This document shows, piece after piece, positions 1 through 9,954 of a DNA stretch of 64,000 nt. Source of the DNA: Hyposmocoma kahamanoa (Eukaryota; Arthropoda; Insecta; Lepidoptera; Cosmopterigidae). Under the pieces are notes generated by a model that saw only the letters and a list, made by a program, of their open reading frames with translations, did not search any database and was not told where the DNA came from. The stretch spans positions 16,694,214 to 16,758,213 of the forward strand of contig NW_020653726.1 in the NCBI RefSeq assembly GCF_003589595.1, in the 5' to 3' direction. Numbering within the stretch: position 1 is the stretch's first letter; each line of letters starts with the position of its first letter. The position numbers were made by a program, and so were the translations under genes.

Positions 1-584
1 GTTTACCCTGAATATAAATGTTTATAAACTATACTTTAAGGAGTAATCTCATGGTAAACGTTAGAACCACTCAAACAGAATATTATCACATTTATCCAAG
101 TACACCAAAAATTTCATTAGTGCTTATTAAGTGCAGGATTTGCGGTGTATTACTGTATTTTATTTGAGATGTTTTTGTTGGTAGTACGGAGGGTATTTAT
201 TTAGCAATGCAGAATAATAATTTTTATTTATAAAACTTGTATTTAAACTGAATGCTTTTCTAATTTGCGAAACCAAATAGCCGCCATTTTGCGGTAAGAG
301 AAGCGCATCGTGTGAGCGGATAGTTATGTCATATTTTCCTAAGCGTTGCCACTTCTAGAATCTCTAAACCAATACGCGATACTCTAATAAGTGCGGTGTC
401 GGCATCATTAAGCGGGACAGGGGTTTCATACGACTCGACTATCATGTTGTGTCGCTAGGACCACAGCAATCTGTTCTGCAGCACTGTCATTGAGTGCTCT
501 CTGTCACGATAACTGTACTGTTTCTTCTAATCATTGCGGAATAATATTTCTTCTGTTTATAAATCAGAAGGCAACACGAGCATC

Positions 585-965
585 ACTAATTGACGCTTCT
601 AAAATTTATGTGCAGATGATCACTTGTTTGGACAGTAAAGAAAATAAAGCGACGACAAACACACATTAATTTAGGAAATGAAACTATTTTTCTGGATTTA
701 AATCGCGTATATTTGTTTTTTCAAACAAACCGACGTTTCGGGCCCTTTACAGGTCTCATGGTCACGGTTGACGGTGTTTGAAAAAACGAATATACGCGAT
801 TTAAATCCGGAAAAATAGTTTCATTTCCTATGTGTAACAATCGCGAAAACCTAAGAATTCGATACACATTCATTTGTTTTTGAAAACACTAATTGTATTG
901 TTTACATATAACTGAATAAGTATAATTTCACTGTGTCCGATCAAACATTACGCATACAAACATAA
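585..965 (+). repeat. Paralogous segment, copy 1 (contains FB-1 insertion)
   Basis: This stretch is a diverged copy of 4995-5215. Both share the order of short blocks such as gcagatgatcac, acagt(a/g)a(a/g)gaaaata, gaaaacact, and actgaataagtat. The copy here is interrupted by an FB-1 fold-back element at 673-863. I do not recognise the parent element; it may be an old transposon or a local duplication. No convincing reading frame survives. Confidence 0.6.
673..863 (+). mobile_element. FB-1 fold-back element, palindromic copy
   Basis: Two 54-bp arms (673-726 and 776-829) are inverted repeats of one another with few mismatches, separated by about 49 bp that contain gacgtttcgggccctttaca. A short tail follows (tgtaacaatcgcgaaaacct). 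The insert is flanked by acacattaattt (661-672) and acacattcattt (864-875), a 12-bp target duplication with one mismatch. The paralogous segment at 4995-5215 lacks the insert, so this is a real insertion. No coding capacity. The class is uncertain: the long target duplication argues against a simple cut-and-paste transposon. Confidence 0.75.
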
Positions 966-986
966 TTAAAGATAAATATATTGTTC

Positions 987-1214
987 CATTGACTTACAAA
1001 TAAATGGACGACTGGTCTAATACAAAAATCACGAAAAAAATGTCCCAAGTCAACCTATTCGAAATTTAAATTGTAATGTCATCGCAGTATCGCGCTGTCC
1101 GTAGAACAAATGAAGACTAAAGCGGAGTGTCGCGCTCTGTATACGATTTTAGCGCCTTACAAGTGCGGACACTTTTTAGCGCGGACCCGACGTCCATATA
1201 ATTGTAAGTCAATG
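987..1214. mobile_element. hM-1 hAT-like MITE, short copy
   Basis: The termini cattgacttacaa...ttgtaagtcaatg are perfect inverted repeats over 13 bp and match imperfectly over about 31 bp. An exact 8-bp target duplication tattgttc lies at 979-986 and 1215-1222. An 8-bp duplication with a CA-starting terminus is the hAT superfamily signature. This 228-bp copy lacks about 60 bp of the interior found in the 15626 copy. It has no coding capacity and would depend on a transposase supplied elsewhere. Confidence 0.85.
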
Positions 1215-1222
1215 TATTGTTC

Positions 1223-2326
1223 ATATACTTTTGTTACATATTGATTCCTTACTTTCCCCAACTCGTATATTACAAAGAGTGATTATTCAGGAGATATCAA
1301 AACTTTCTATTTATTGTAAATTTCTTATCAAGGGTGTCAATTTGTATGTATTACTTTAAGAATAGACAAAAGCCAGTGTGAGAATATGAAGGAAATGTGA
1401 TGTCAAATCAGACCTCAAAATGTGTATAAACAAACCATTTTAGTAACTTTGTGCTTTAAGATACGAGTTTGTGAAAGTAAGGCGACGATCTTAGAATAAT
1501 AACGCATAGAAACCTAGTCCGCACATGCTAAGTGAGGCAAATTGAAGCGCTCCCAATGGGCCTACACGAGCGGGCAGGCCTTCAGTGCTCAAGGTCAACT
1601 TGCACAGCGAACAGATCACGAATTTTAGCTAAAAATCACGGAATGTGCGGTAAATAAGTGTAAAAATACGTCAGACAAACATAAAATAGATACTAACATC
1701 ACATTCCACAAGGAAGTAACGCGTTTCAACTTGTATTTTTATATGAATATTCACTACAACCGAAAATTAACCTACTACTAAAACTATCCTACATGAATTT
1801 GATTTTTGCCTCACTTGTGACAGTTCGTTTGATATGAAACTCGTTCTATGCGTTATTATTCTAAGGCGACGATATGGGATTCTCCAATTTTTTTTTAATT
1901 ATTAACGCCTTTAATATTATGAGCAGACGACTGCAAACTGTTTATAACTAGGGAATGACATTAACATTAACAAATTGGGAACAGCGGAATATGTGAACGG
2001 GTCATTAGTTTCCTTCAGTGTTCCATAAATTCACTTCGAAATGTTTACTGTTCTCAAAATTATATTGCGTAATTTACACTTTAATGTTGTAATTAAATTA
2101 ATTTGTATTTGTGCACTTTTGTTGGACAAATCTTGGTTTTTATCTGTTATAATTACTATTATAAAATGAATCAAAATAATGTTCGAAATTGTAATGCAAA
2201 TGATATTGAAAAAAATATTAATAACTAAGGTCAACCGAGCCAAAAGAGTCAACCCAAACTAACCCAAACGTTTTGCGACTCTTTCCCGTGTTAAAACTTC
2301 TGTTAACATCTATGTTGTTTAGGGGA
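1223..2326. other. No recognised feature
   Basis: AT-rich sequence with no reading frame of note on either strand and no repeat I can match elsewhere in the window. The 73-codon frame at 2031-2252 (minus) is low-complexity Ile/Asn-rich and looks fortuitous. Confidence 0.5.
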
Positions 2327-2608
2327 TGTAGCAGGCTGCTTCAGTTTATATTTAAAATTGCATAAATAATAGAAGGTTGTTGTCAAAAGGACAAGATGGT
2401 TGTTCTAGAAAAACCATCAAACGTAACGCACGCAGTAAATCTTTATTCATGAATATAATTCTCGTTTCTCATTGAAATGTACCTCTCGCTACGCTAACTT
2501 ACGGCTACGACCCTTATAATGTTTTTTTAGAACAACCATCCTATGCTTTTGACAACAACCTCCAATTATTTATACAATTCTAAATATAAACCGAACCAGC
2601 CTGCTACA
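2327..2608. mobile_element. Long-TIR MITE (about 87-bp arms)
   Basis: The left arm starts gtagcaggctgcttcagttt at 2328. The right arm ends at 2607 with the reverse complement gtagcaggctggttcggttt. The two arms stay alignable for about 87 bp, up to the ggttgttct block at each inner edge, with a non-coding centre of about 110 bp. A TA lies at the same offset in both ends, so a TA target (Tc1/mariner-like) is possible, but I cannot fix the exact boundary. No transposase is encoded. Confidence 0.8.
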
Positions 2609-3132
2609 GTGCGATGCCGCTAGACAGCGTTGAACCATTTTTTGTGTATTTTCTACAACGCACTATTTGAAGTTGTTAACAAAAATTATATTTAGTGTGA
2701 TTTACAATATATGAACTAGCAACAGGAACATTTTATTTGTTTCATTTGTGTATTTTTGGCTTGGCTTGGCGTTTTATTAATTCGTCGCTATCAATTGGAC
2801 GGATTACTTGGAGACTAGGAATCTTTTTATTATAGGGAATAAAATTTATTAGAGTGTATTAGAGTTTATTAGAGTTATTATTAGAGTGTCAACATAAGCG
2901 AGCCTGGGGTTAATCTGTTTTATATATCTGTCATCAATCTTGAAAACCAGTCTGATGTTCAAAGTAAAATGTTTCAAATTTATAATTAGTTTCATCAATT
3001 TAAAGGAATTTAAACTTCAGACACTTAGAATTTCAGACAGGCTTACAAGCTAAAGGGTTTGCACCAGGTGTTACATCATACGGAACCTTTGTTATGTCAC
3101 GTTAATGAAGAAAAATGCACTTTGCGATCTTG
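2609..3132. other. No recognised feature
   Basis: AT-rich. A short repetition of ttagagt(g/t)tatta at 2848-2888 is the only local structure seen. Confidence 0.5.
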
Positions 3133-3134
3133 TA

Positions 3135-4138
3135 CGTGAGACGCGCTATATGTTTCGGGAATGAATAAGAAAAAAATACTATAAATGGTCAGAAATGAAT
3201 TTATTGTTTCTCAAAATATTCTCCGTTAGCGTTAATGCAGTTTTTCATACGAATGAACCAATTTTGAAAACATTTATGTCACTCCTCCGTGACAATCTCT
3301 GAAACATATTTTTCATACTCTTCCACAGCCTCTTCCGGTGATGAAAATTGTTGACCGCGTAACTGATTCTTAATTTTTGGTAATAAATAAAAGGCATAAG
3401 GCAGGTCGAGACTGTACGCGCGATGGCTCATAAGGTCAATGTTGTTCACCTTCAATAATTTGTCTGTCTGGTCGTATGAGAACTGGCATTATAGTGCAAA
3501 ATGATACGGCGTTTACAGTTATTTTTACGGAGTTTGTCAATAACTTCCGGTAAATAAATGGTCGTGTACCAATCACTATTCATGGTACAACAATTCTCCA
3601 AAGCAACAGTAGCCACGTGTCCAGTTTTATTTAAAAAAGTAGCAATCATCCGCTTAGAGGCACTTTGCATGCGCGCTACTTTGGTTGGTTTCGTCGTCAT
3701 GCTCATCTCAAAATACCCATACGTTCGATTGCTGCTTTGTTTTGGGATCGTAACTATAAATCCATATTACGATGAATCTGGTAAGCATGGCATTGCACCA
3801 AGTGACGCGATCCGTTTTTGGAGCCTCAGTCAAATTGTGTGGGATCCACCGAGAGCACAGCTTTTTCACACTCAATGTTTGTGTAGTATTTATTGTATTT
3901 GACTCATGTCTAAGTCTAAAGTCTTTGAAAATCATACTACGAAAATTTTCACCAGTTAAATCCATGGTTATATAGACAACCAATTTCTAAAATGACGCCA
4001 CAATGTAAAAACAAGTGACAGTTAGATGAAACAAACTGTATTCTACTGCCAAAGAATTCCATTTTCAAATGGTGTAATTACTTTTTAAATATAGTTTATG
4101 TAATTGGCCAGTTCCGGAAACTTATAGTGCGTCTTATG
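3135..4138 (-). mobile_element. Mariner transposon, internally deleted, both TIRs present
   Basis: The two ends form imperfect inverted repeats of about 27 bp (cgtgagacgcgctata at 3135; the reverse complement of the right end reads cataagacgcactata) and are flanked by TA at 3133-3134 and 4139-4140. That is the mariner target. The element is 1004 bp against a usual 1.25-1.3 kb. It is homologous throughout to the copy at 12751-13963, but about 265 bp of the N-terminal coding region is missing. Confidence 0.9.
3230..3963 (-). pseudogene. Mariner transposase remnant (inactive)
   Basis: The reading starts MDLTGENFRSMIF at 3963 and continues through the recognisable mariner blocks VKKLCSRWIPHNLTEAP, WIYSYDPKTKQQSNVWVF, KRMIATFLNKTGHVATVALE, and IILHYNASSHT. 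Mariner transposases cut and paste DNA with three aspartates (D,D34D). All three are lost here. The GDET block before WIYSY is deleted, HHDN has become HYN, and the YSPDLAPxD block is garbled. There are also stops and frameshifts. It is clearly dead. The family assignment is secure from the motifs; the subfamily is not determined. Confidence 0.9.
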
Positions 4139-4141
4139 TAC

Positions 4142-4990
4142 ATCCTACCACAATATAAAAAAATGGGTTAAATAGCAAACGTTGTACGACTAAAACTGCC
4201 ATTTCAATTTATTTCAATGTTGTTAAATATACATGTCTAGAATTGCGTATCCCGTTGTGGGTAACGCGACATACTTTCACACATTTAAGTTGCCATAGTA
4301 ATTCCTCATAACAGTCCCATTAGGCTCCCCCACGGATGGGTGCGAATGTTTTTTATTTGATTTCGCATCCAATTTGCCGACAGCCAGAAGCGGCCCGGGA
4401 ATTCTACATTAAAACCACTATAGTTGGGAATACGTGTGGGAGACTGCAATTTAGAATGGAAATGGATGCTTGGTATTTTATATCGCATTTTTAGCTTACA
4501 TTGATTATCTAACCGAACCGCCAGATCCATCATGTCCCAGATAATTGTGAATAAACTCAAAAGATGTTCCAACTAACACAAAAGCTATAAAACCACAATT
4601 GTATAGCTATTTTAAATTGCCACCATCTCTCGGTTGAACTCCTTTTTGGAACTAAATTACAGATTCGAGGTGAGGTAGGTCATATAATTCGGTATTGGGT
4701 CTCTACTTAAACAGCTACCTTATTTCAAAAGCTGTTTCTACCTATATTACTTCTGCAATGGCTTTTCTGACAGCCTTTATAACAATAGCGCCATGATGGA
4801 CAATTTCCTCTTATGGGAGTTCATACTGTGTGCGGCTAATGCCACGATACGACGTAAGGTGCCATAAAATATCAATAGGATGCCGTAATATTGCAGTTTT
4901 GATGCAATACAATGATTAAGTAACAAATTGGGAATAATATATAACAAAGTTTTGGTATTACAAACCTTGTAAATAAACAAAGTCAGAAGT
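4142..4990. other. No recognised feature
   Basis: Mixed-composition unique sequence. Short open frames on the minus strand (4306-4572 and 4777-4980) match nothing I know. Confidence 0.5.
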
Positions 4991-4994
4991 CAAT

Positions 4995-5215
4995 ACGGGA
5001 ATCACTAATTGTTGCTTCTAAACTGCATGTGCAGATGATCACCTGTTTCGACAGTGAGGAAAATAGCGACGAGATCTGCACCTCAGAAAAGATTCACAAT
5101 TCATTTATTTGTGAAAACACTGGTTGTATAGAAGTTCACATGGAACTGAATAAGTATAGTGTCACTATTTCCGACCAAATATTACGCTTACAAATGATTG
5201 TCAAGGATTTTCAAA
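4995..5215 (+). repeat. Paralogous segment, copy 2 (empty site for FB-1)
   Basis: This is the uninterrupted counterpart of 585-965. At the position where copy 1 carries FB-1, this copy reads gattcacaattcatttattt without interruption. A 68-codon open frame (5029-5235, MQMITCFDSEENSDEICTSE...) overlaps it. I do not recognise that peptide, and the other copy does not preserve the frame, so I do not call it a gene. Confidence 0.6.
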
Positions 5216-5239
5216 CTTTTTTTTGTAATTATTAACAGC

Positions 5240-6145
5240 TTTTATTTCATCATAGGGCTCATCTGCTAGAATTTATCCATTCACTGGCTACCCTTTACTG
5301 TTCATACAATACAAGTAGTTAATTGGTCTCAGGTGTTCAGCGCTCGCAATAAAAAGCTGAGAAATACTCATGTACAAATGCGTGCATCCCCTAAATCCGC
5401 GCATAATGCCAGTTTGTGAATAGATTTGTTATAAGTACAGACAGCCTTAAGAAGTATTTTCCTTATCACCCCACAAAATTTTTTATCAACACTTTTGACA
5501 ATACTTGCGTCTACACTAAACAGTGTCATTTAACAATGGTTGCTTAGTGAAGACGTCGACGTGTATGGTACTGGTAGGCTTTCTAAATTAGCATTACGTA
5601 GAAGCAAGATAAAGATAACTGGGAGTGAGAATACCCTAAGTGAAACATTAGAAGATTGATGGAATGTTGGAATGTTACCCAATGGATTGTTACGCTGTAA
5701 CATAATTGGCCTGGAGAAGGTTTTTATAATATCCTGTTAATGTTCAAATTTTTGCAAAAAACAAAAAACTGAAATCGCGAAACGATCACTCGTTAACCGG
5801 TTGTTAGTAAGGTTTACGTGGATTTGAAGGGTACCATCAAAGGGCGAGGATTATGTCGCAAATTGAAAACGTGTCTCTGCACCGGTTTCAAAGGCCACCA
5901 ATTAATGGGGCAGGTTTTTGACGCCGTTGATCTCCGAGTTTGTGTTTTTTTTTTGTTTCGTCGTAATTTTCAGATGGGAAATGTAGCAAGTGGCTCAGCC
6001 CGTTGTGTATAAGGTATTACATATTGATATAGAATGATATAATCTTTCTTTTTTTTTTGTACAGTTTTTCCTATATTTTAGGATAAATTCCCAAAATAGA
6101 ATCCCCGTCTTAAACGGTATTGTTGTAAATACTTTCAACTTTGTC
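5240..6145. other. No recognised feature
   Basis: No repeats or coding regions that I can support. The open frame at 5818-6012 has no recognisable motif. Confidence 0.5.
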
Positions 6146-6147
6146 GC

Positions 6148-6250
6148 AGCAGTTCTTCTTCTTCTTTTTACCGTATCCATGGTATACTCTATAATATTGC
6201 TGCTCAGAACTTAGTCACACCGACAATATAACTAGTAGTAACAGCCGTCA
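6148..6250. repeat. Short dispersed repeat starting (ttc)n
   Basis: A (ttc)n run is followed by a block resembling atggtatactctataatattgc and then a ttagtcacaccg-like end. Related blocks occur at 21738-21800 and 31015-31092, so this is an interspersed repeat, possibly a LINE or SINE tail. Class unknown. Confidence 0.45.
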
Positions 6251-6254
6251 TTAA

Positions 6255-7835
6255 ATCCTCAATAATGCTGGTTCTTTCTTTCGTTTAGCAGTGTATAGAA
6301 TTTGAGCTGGATCAACACAGACACAATGTTTGCTAATTATCATAATAATACAATATTTTTTTGTATTCTTTACTAAGACATTTGAATTCAATACATTGTT
6401 CGCGGAAAACTCTATCTAAGTGAGTCAGTTTAGGTTAAAATTTGATTTTATTTGTATACAACAAAGGTCACTTTTTATATGTCATGAGAAAATATTATGT
6501 TGCCATAAGTAAGTGTGTCACTCAAAATCACACAGGTTTTTTCGGAAGTAAGTTCCTGAATAGAAGTTAGTGTCGAAAAGAAATAGTTACAGGTTGTTAA
6601 GTGCAAGATTTTATGGGAATGCGAGGAATTTGAGTTACAGTTAAATCTGTGAACAATAATACCAGACATACATTTATTTTTATTGAATACAATGATATTT
6701 TCACTAACATGATATTTTTTGTGAAAATACTCCACAATTTTTTTTTTAATATCATTGATACAAATAAATACCGAACAAACACAAAGAAAAATTCCTTCGA
6801 TCACGTAGCCACGTTTAATAGAGACAACATTCGCTGGTCCACTTGGATTTAAGAAATTCTTTCTTGTATTTTTGCGATCTTTGTGTTAACAATAATACCA
6901 AACCATTTTGAATTTCGTACCGTATCTAACTTCAATCTCTTAGTACACCTGCCAATCTGAACTTGGTTTCAAATTTTCATTGCGGCCTTTTGCCGGTTTA
7001 AGTGTTTAATGGAAGAATTTTAAGGGTGCCAGTAATTTGCTCGCTCCATTGCTATCAACGTAACTTCTAACCGCGTAGTCATTTAACCTTTAGCCTCTGA
7101 CAATATAAAGTTTTTAGTTTCCAGGATGTAATCTTGTGATACCAAGACAATTCGATACTTAAGTTAGAAATGCTTGACTGGTGTAATAACTACAGGTTCT
7201 TAGCCTTTTATGAAGAACTAAAAATAGACACTGAGCAAGCAACCTAAGCTGCATAAGACTTGAAAGGATTCTGTCATGAAGGTTTTCTTTGAATCTGCTC
7301 AGCATCTTTACTAATCACTGATTTATGATGAAGAAAGTGGAAACTTTCTTAATCATCACCGATTATAGGTGCAACATCGTGTTATATAAACAGGCGCCTA
7401 TCAATTTAACCCAAGTGATCAATGATTTGAGCAATATTGATCCTCGAGTTTCGGCAACTGGCATACCCGCAACTACCTATTTGACATTATGATGACATTG
7501 TAGCCACTTCAGTTGAGAGTTTTGATAATCGACAACAGTTTGTGTTTGCCAGAATCTGTCATTAAAGAAATATTTAATTGTCACAACTTTAGAAACTTGG
7601 AAGGTTGTACCGGTTGTCTCATGTTGCCAATTTCCCCATCTGGTAACCACAAAGCGTTGAGCGATTACTCTCCCTCCTCGTCCTCCTCAGCGTCAGTCTT
7701 TCTTGACCATGGGCTTAAAAATTTGTGAACTGGGCATTTTCGGAAACTTGTAAAAAAATGACAGTTGCGTCAACTAAAATTGCTCCTTCTGCGCATCGCT
7801 TTAGGCAATTGATCGTCCTCTTACGTCACCCCGCT
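6255..7835. other. No recognised feature
   Basis: Unique-looking AT-rich DNA. Overlapping short frames at 6475-6852 on both strands are shadows of AT-rich sequence. A Ser-rich stretch at 7670-7700 comes from tcctcctc repeats. The block at 6845-6900 vaguely resembles a SINE-2 tail. Confidence 0.45.
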
Positions 7836-7847
7836 ATCACATACACA

Positions 7848-8578
7848 CAGCGATGGGTAAGCGTTCAGGTTTTAACCGCGCACTTTGTTGACAAAACGGG
7901 TTTAAATCCATTAATGTCGAAAATCGAGGGCTGAAGATATGTTTTTTAATGATGAGATGAGTAAAATTTTGTTCAAACTTAATTATATTATTCGATATAT
8001 CCATACAATTCATTTGCCTTTCTACTTCTAGATTTGCTTAAACATCGCATTGAAATAAATCGATACACTGCCCTGCAATCGATGCACTTGAATTGATTTT
8101 CATAAAAATCGAATCGTTATGTGTATGCATTCTTAGTAGTGAGAATCCAGGAATTGCAAAATGGGCATTGTGTGGAGTTGCATCTTTTTCGTATCAACAA
8201 GATTTTTTACATTACAATTTGTAACAAGTATGGAATTATTTTTTAATTTAACTGCCTCCGAGGCCGAACGGTTACCATGCCACGGATTGCCACGCTGAGG
8301 TCCCAGGTTCGATTCCCGGGCCGGTATAAATATTTGTATGGCCTACATTTATTTCTCTCGTGAGTTTGGGTATAATTTGTGATTGTCTATGTGTGTGTCC
8401 ATGGCACCCGCTGCACAGGGTTTCTCTCGTGCGGGGCTATGTTGAGTGTATACGTTATTATTATAAAAAAAAATATACTAAATTCCGTATTCGCCGTTTC
8501 TGCTCACGAATTTGGGCAGAAATGGATTATAATCCGGTTAACATCCAGACGGGTTGATTGGATTTCAACCCACTTTTG
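7848..8578 (+). mobile_element. hC-1 composite hAT-like element carrying SINE-1
   Basis: The element starts cagcgatggg and is flanked by an exact 8-bp duplication catacaca (7840-7847 and 8579-8586). The inner parts (a gggtttaaatcc-like block near the left end and tttcaaccca near the right) and much of the interior align with 34480-35230. Both copies contain SINE-1 at the same internal position (here 8251-8464). The right terminus is eroded compared with the second copy, which ends cccatctctg. The 8-bp duplication and CAG(A/C)GATGG terminus fit hAT. There is no transposase. Confidence 0.8.
8251..8464 (+). mobile_element. SINE-1 copy, inside hC-1
   Basis: A tRNA-derived SINE. The head has an A-box-like ggccgaacggttacc and a B box ggttcgattcccgggcc. 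The body runs through tttctctcgtgagtttgg and gtgtgtccatggcacccg, with a 3' att/aaa tail. It is full length and slightly diverged (an extra base near the former anticodon region). RNA polymerase III transcription with LINE-dependent mobilisation is the known behaviour of this class. Confidence 0.9.
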
Positions 8579-8589
8579 CATACACAGAA

Positions 8590-9210
8590 TAACGAAAAGA
8601 TCAGAAGTAGCCACTGCCTCGTTAACACTAATGCATCAACAAAAAATACAGTATATTGAATCGAGCTGCTCATTTATTGCATATAAGAAATCGGCTGACA
8701 ATAGTGTAGATAACAATACGCGGCCATTACGAAATAAGGTACTCCAGGAATAAGCGATAGAGGGCAGATTGAAAGTATTTTTGCTTTTCATGTTTTTTCC
8801 CTACCATCAACCTTGACCCGATCTGTAAGCGTGCTACTAACACGAGTGTATCTCGCCATGTAACAAGCAAGCAGTCGATAATTTCTTTTCTTCACGACTT
8901 CAAATGCCAAAACCTAACGTCCAGATTTGTTTTCATAATGTATCGACTCTAACAAAGCACGTGTGGGGTATCATGTCATAATCTTTTACGGTTTAGTGCA
9001 TAAAGATAACTCTAGTTCAGATGAACTTGTAATTACAATTTTACGCACTTATAAAACGTTTTGCTTACAAATTTGTCAAAATTAAAATCGTAATTTGAAA
9101 AGAAATAATGTAATTTGTAGTTTCTTGAACAGGGCGCAGTTGTACAACCTATGTTACTGATTTTATGAACATTTTGCTGTCATTAACTGAAGTTGCGTGT
9201 ATGAATACCA
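8590..9210. other. No recognised feature
   Basis: No repeat match or coding region supported. The apparent open frame across 8379-8753 is mostly read-through of the SINE. Confidence 0.5.
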
Positions 9211-9214
9211 GTAG

Positions 9215-9560
9215 GAGTAAACCTCCTTGTGAAAAAGTTCATCCACGCAAGTACTTACCTATTTCTGTCACCAAGCAGTAATGCTTACATACCGCGTTAC
9301 GATTTTGAAGGGTAATGCTCTGGCTACACAGAGGCGGCCGCAGAAGCGTTCCGGGGGCGGCAATTTTTGCATTTTCTTTCTGTGTGGCCTGATCATAAGG
9401 GTGCTGGTGAAATTACGCGCATATGGAACATGTCAACATACGTCTCAGGGTGACGGGCGAAGTGGCAGTGCCTCTGAGATCTTAGCGATTTAAAGCTCTT
9501 GAGTGGCAATACAACAGTAGACATATCGCTTACCACTAGACGCACAACTTGCTCATTATG
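9215..9560 (+). repeat. Rep-A copy, with a short unrelated insert
   Basis: Rep-A is the most abundant repeat here. In this orientation it reads ctccttgtgaaa, acctatttctg, agcagtaatg, ggtgctggtgaaattac, ctcagggtgacggg, cagtggcagtgcc, gcgatttaaagctct and then cttaccactagacgcacaac. In this copy about 60 bp around ggcggccgcagaagcg (9325-9390) interrupts the usual block between agggt and ggtgctgg. Better copies end ttgatattataaaa, so it looks like a retroposed element or a LINE 3' end. The class is unproven. Confidence 0.8.
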
Positions 9561-9683
9561 TTGCAGCCGTATTATTGATGTTAATTCATCCTATTTTAAT
9601 CTTGAAAAATGGGCATTAGTTGTTAAGTTATTTTAGATAAGAATGATATTGTTTTTTTAGATATTCGGCATTCAAGTTTCTTA

Positions 9684-9950
9684 CATCATCATCATTAACC
9701 CATTTATACGTCCCACTGCTGGACACGGGTCTCCTCTCAGGCAAGGGTTTAGTCCATAGTCCATCGCGATGGCCAAATGCGAGATTTCTTACTTTACTTT
9801 TTTCGACGTTCAGGTTCCATCCGATATTTCCTTCAGCTAAAAGCTCATGGTAAATTTCAAATTAAATTTCGAAAAACTCACGAGGTGCGAAGCTGGATTC
9901 GAACCCACGGCCACTGCTTGAGAGGCGGTAGGTCAAATCGTTAGGCTTCT
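9684..9950 (-). mobile_element. SINE-3 copy (tRNA head plus LINE-type tail)
   Basis: On the minus strand a tRNA-like head ends in the B box gggttcgaatccagc. It is followed by a body and a 3' end ccagcagtgggacgtat, then a tgatgatgatg tail. That 3' end resembles the end of the RTE-like LINE remnant at 36440-36480 (cccagcagtagccg...gatgatgataatgatgatgg). This is the usual arrangement in which a SINE borrows a partner LINE's 3' end for reverse transcription. Near full length. Confidence 0.8.
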
Positions 9951-9954
9951 ATGA

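Noticed and set aside
6475..6852. Overlapping frames of 61-109 codons on both strands
   Set aside because: AT-rich sequence with no motif; both strands open at once, which points to composition.
8251..8330. tRNA gene
   Set aside because: A and B boxes are present here and in nine other similar copies, but each is followed by the same long body and tail, and the cloverleaf is degraded. These are SINE heads, not tRNA genes.
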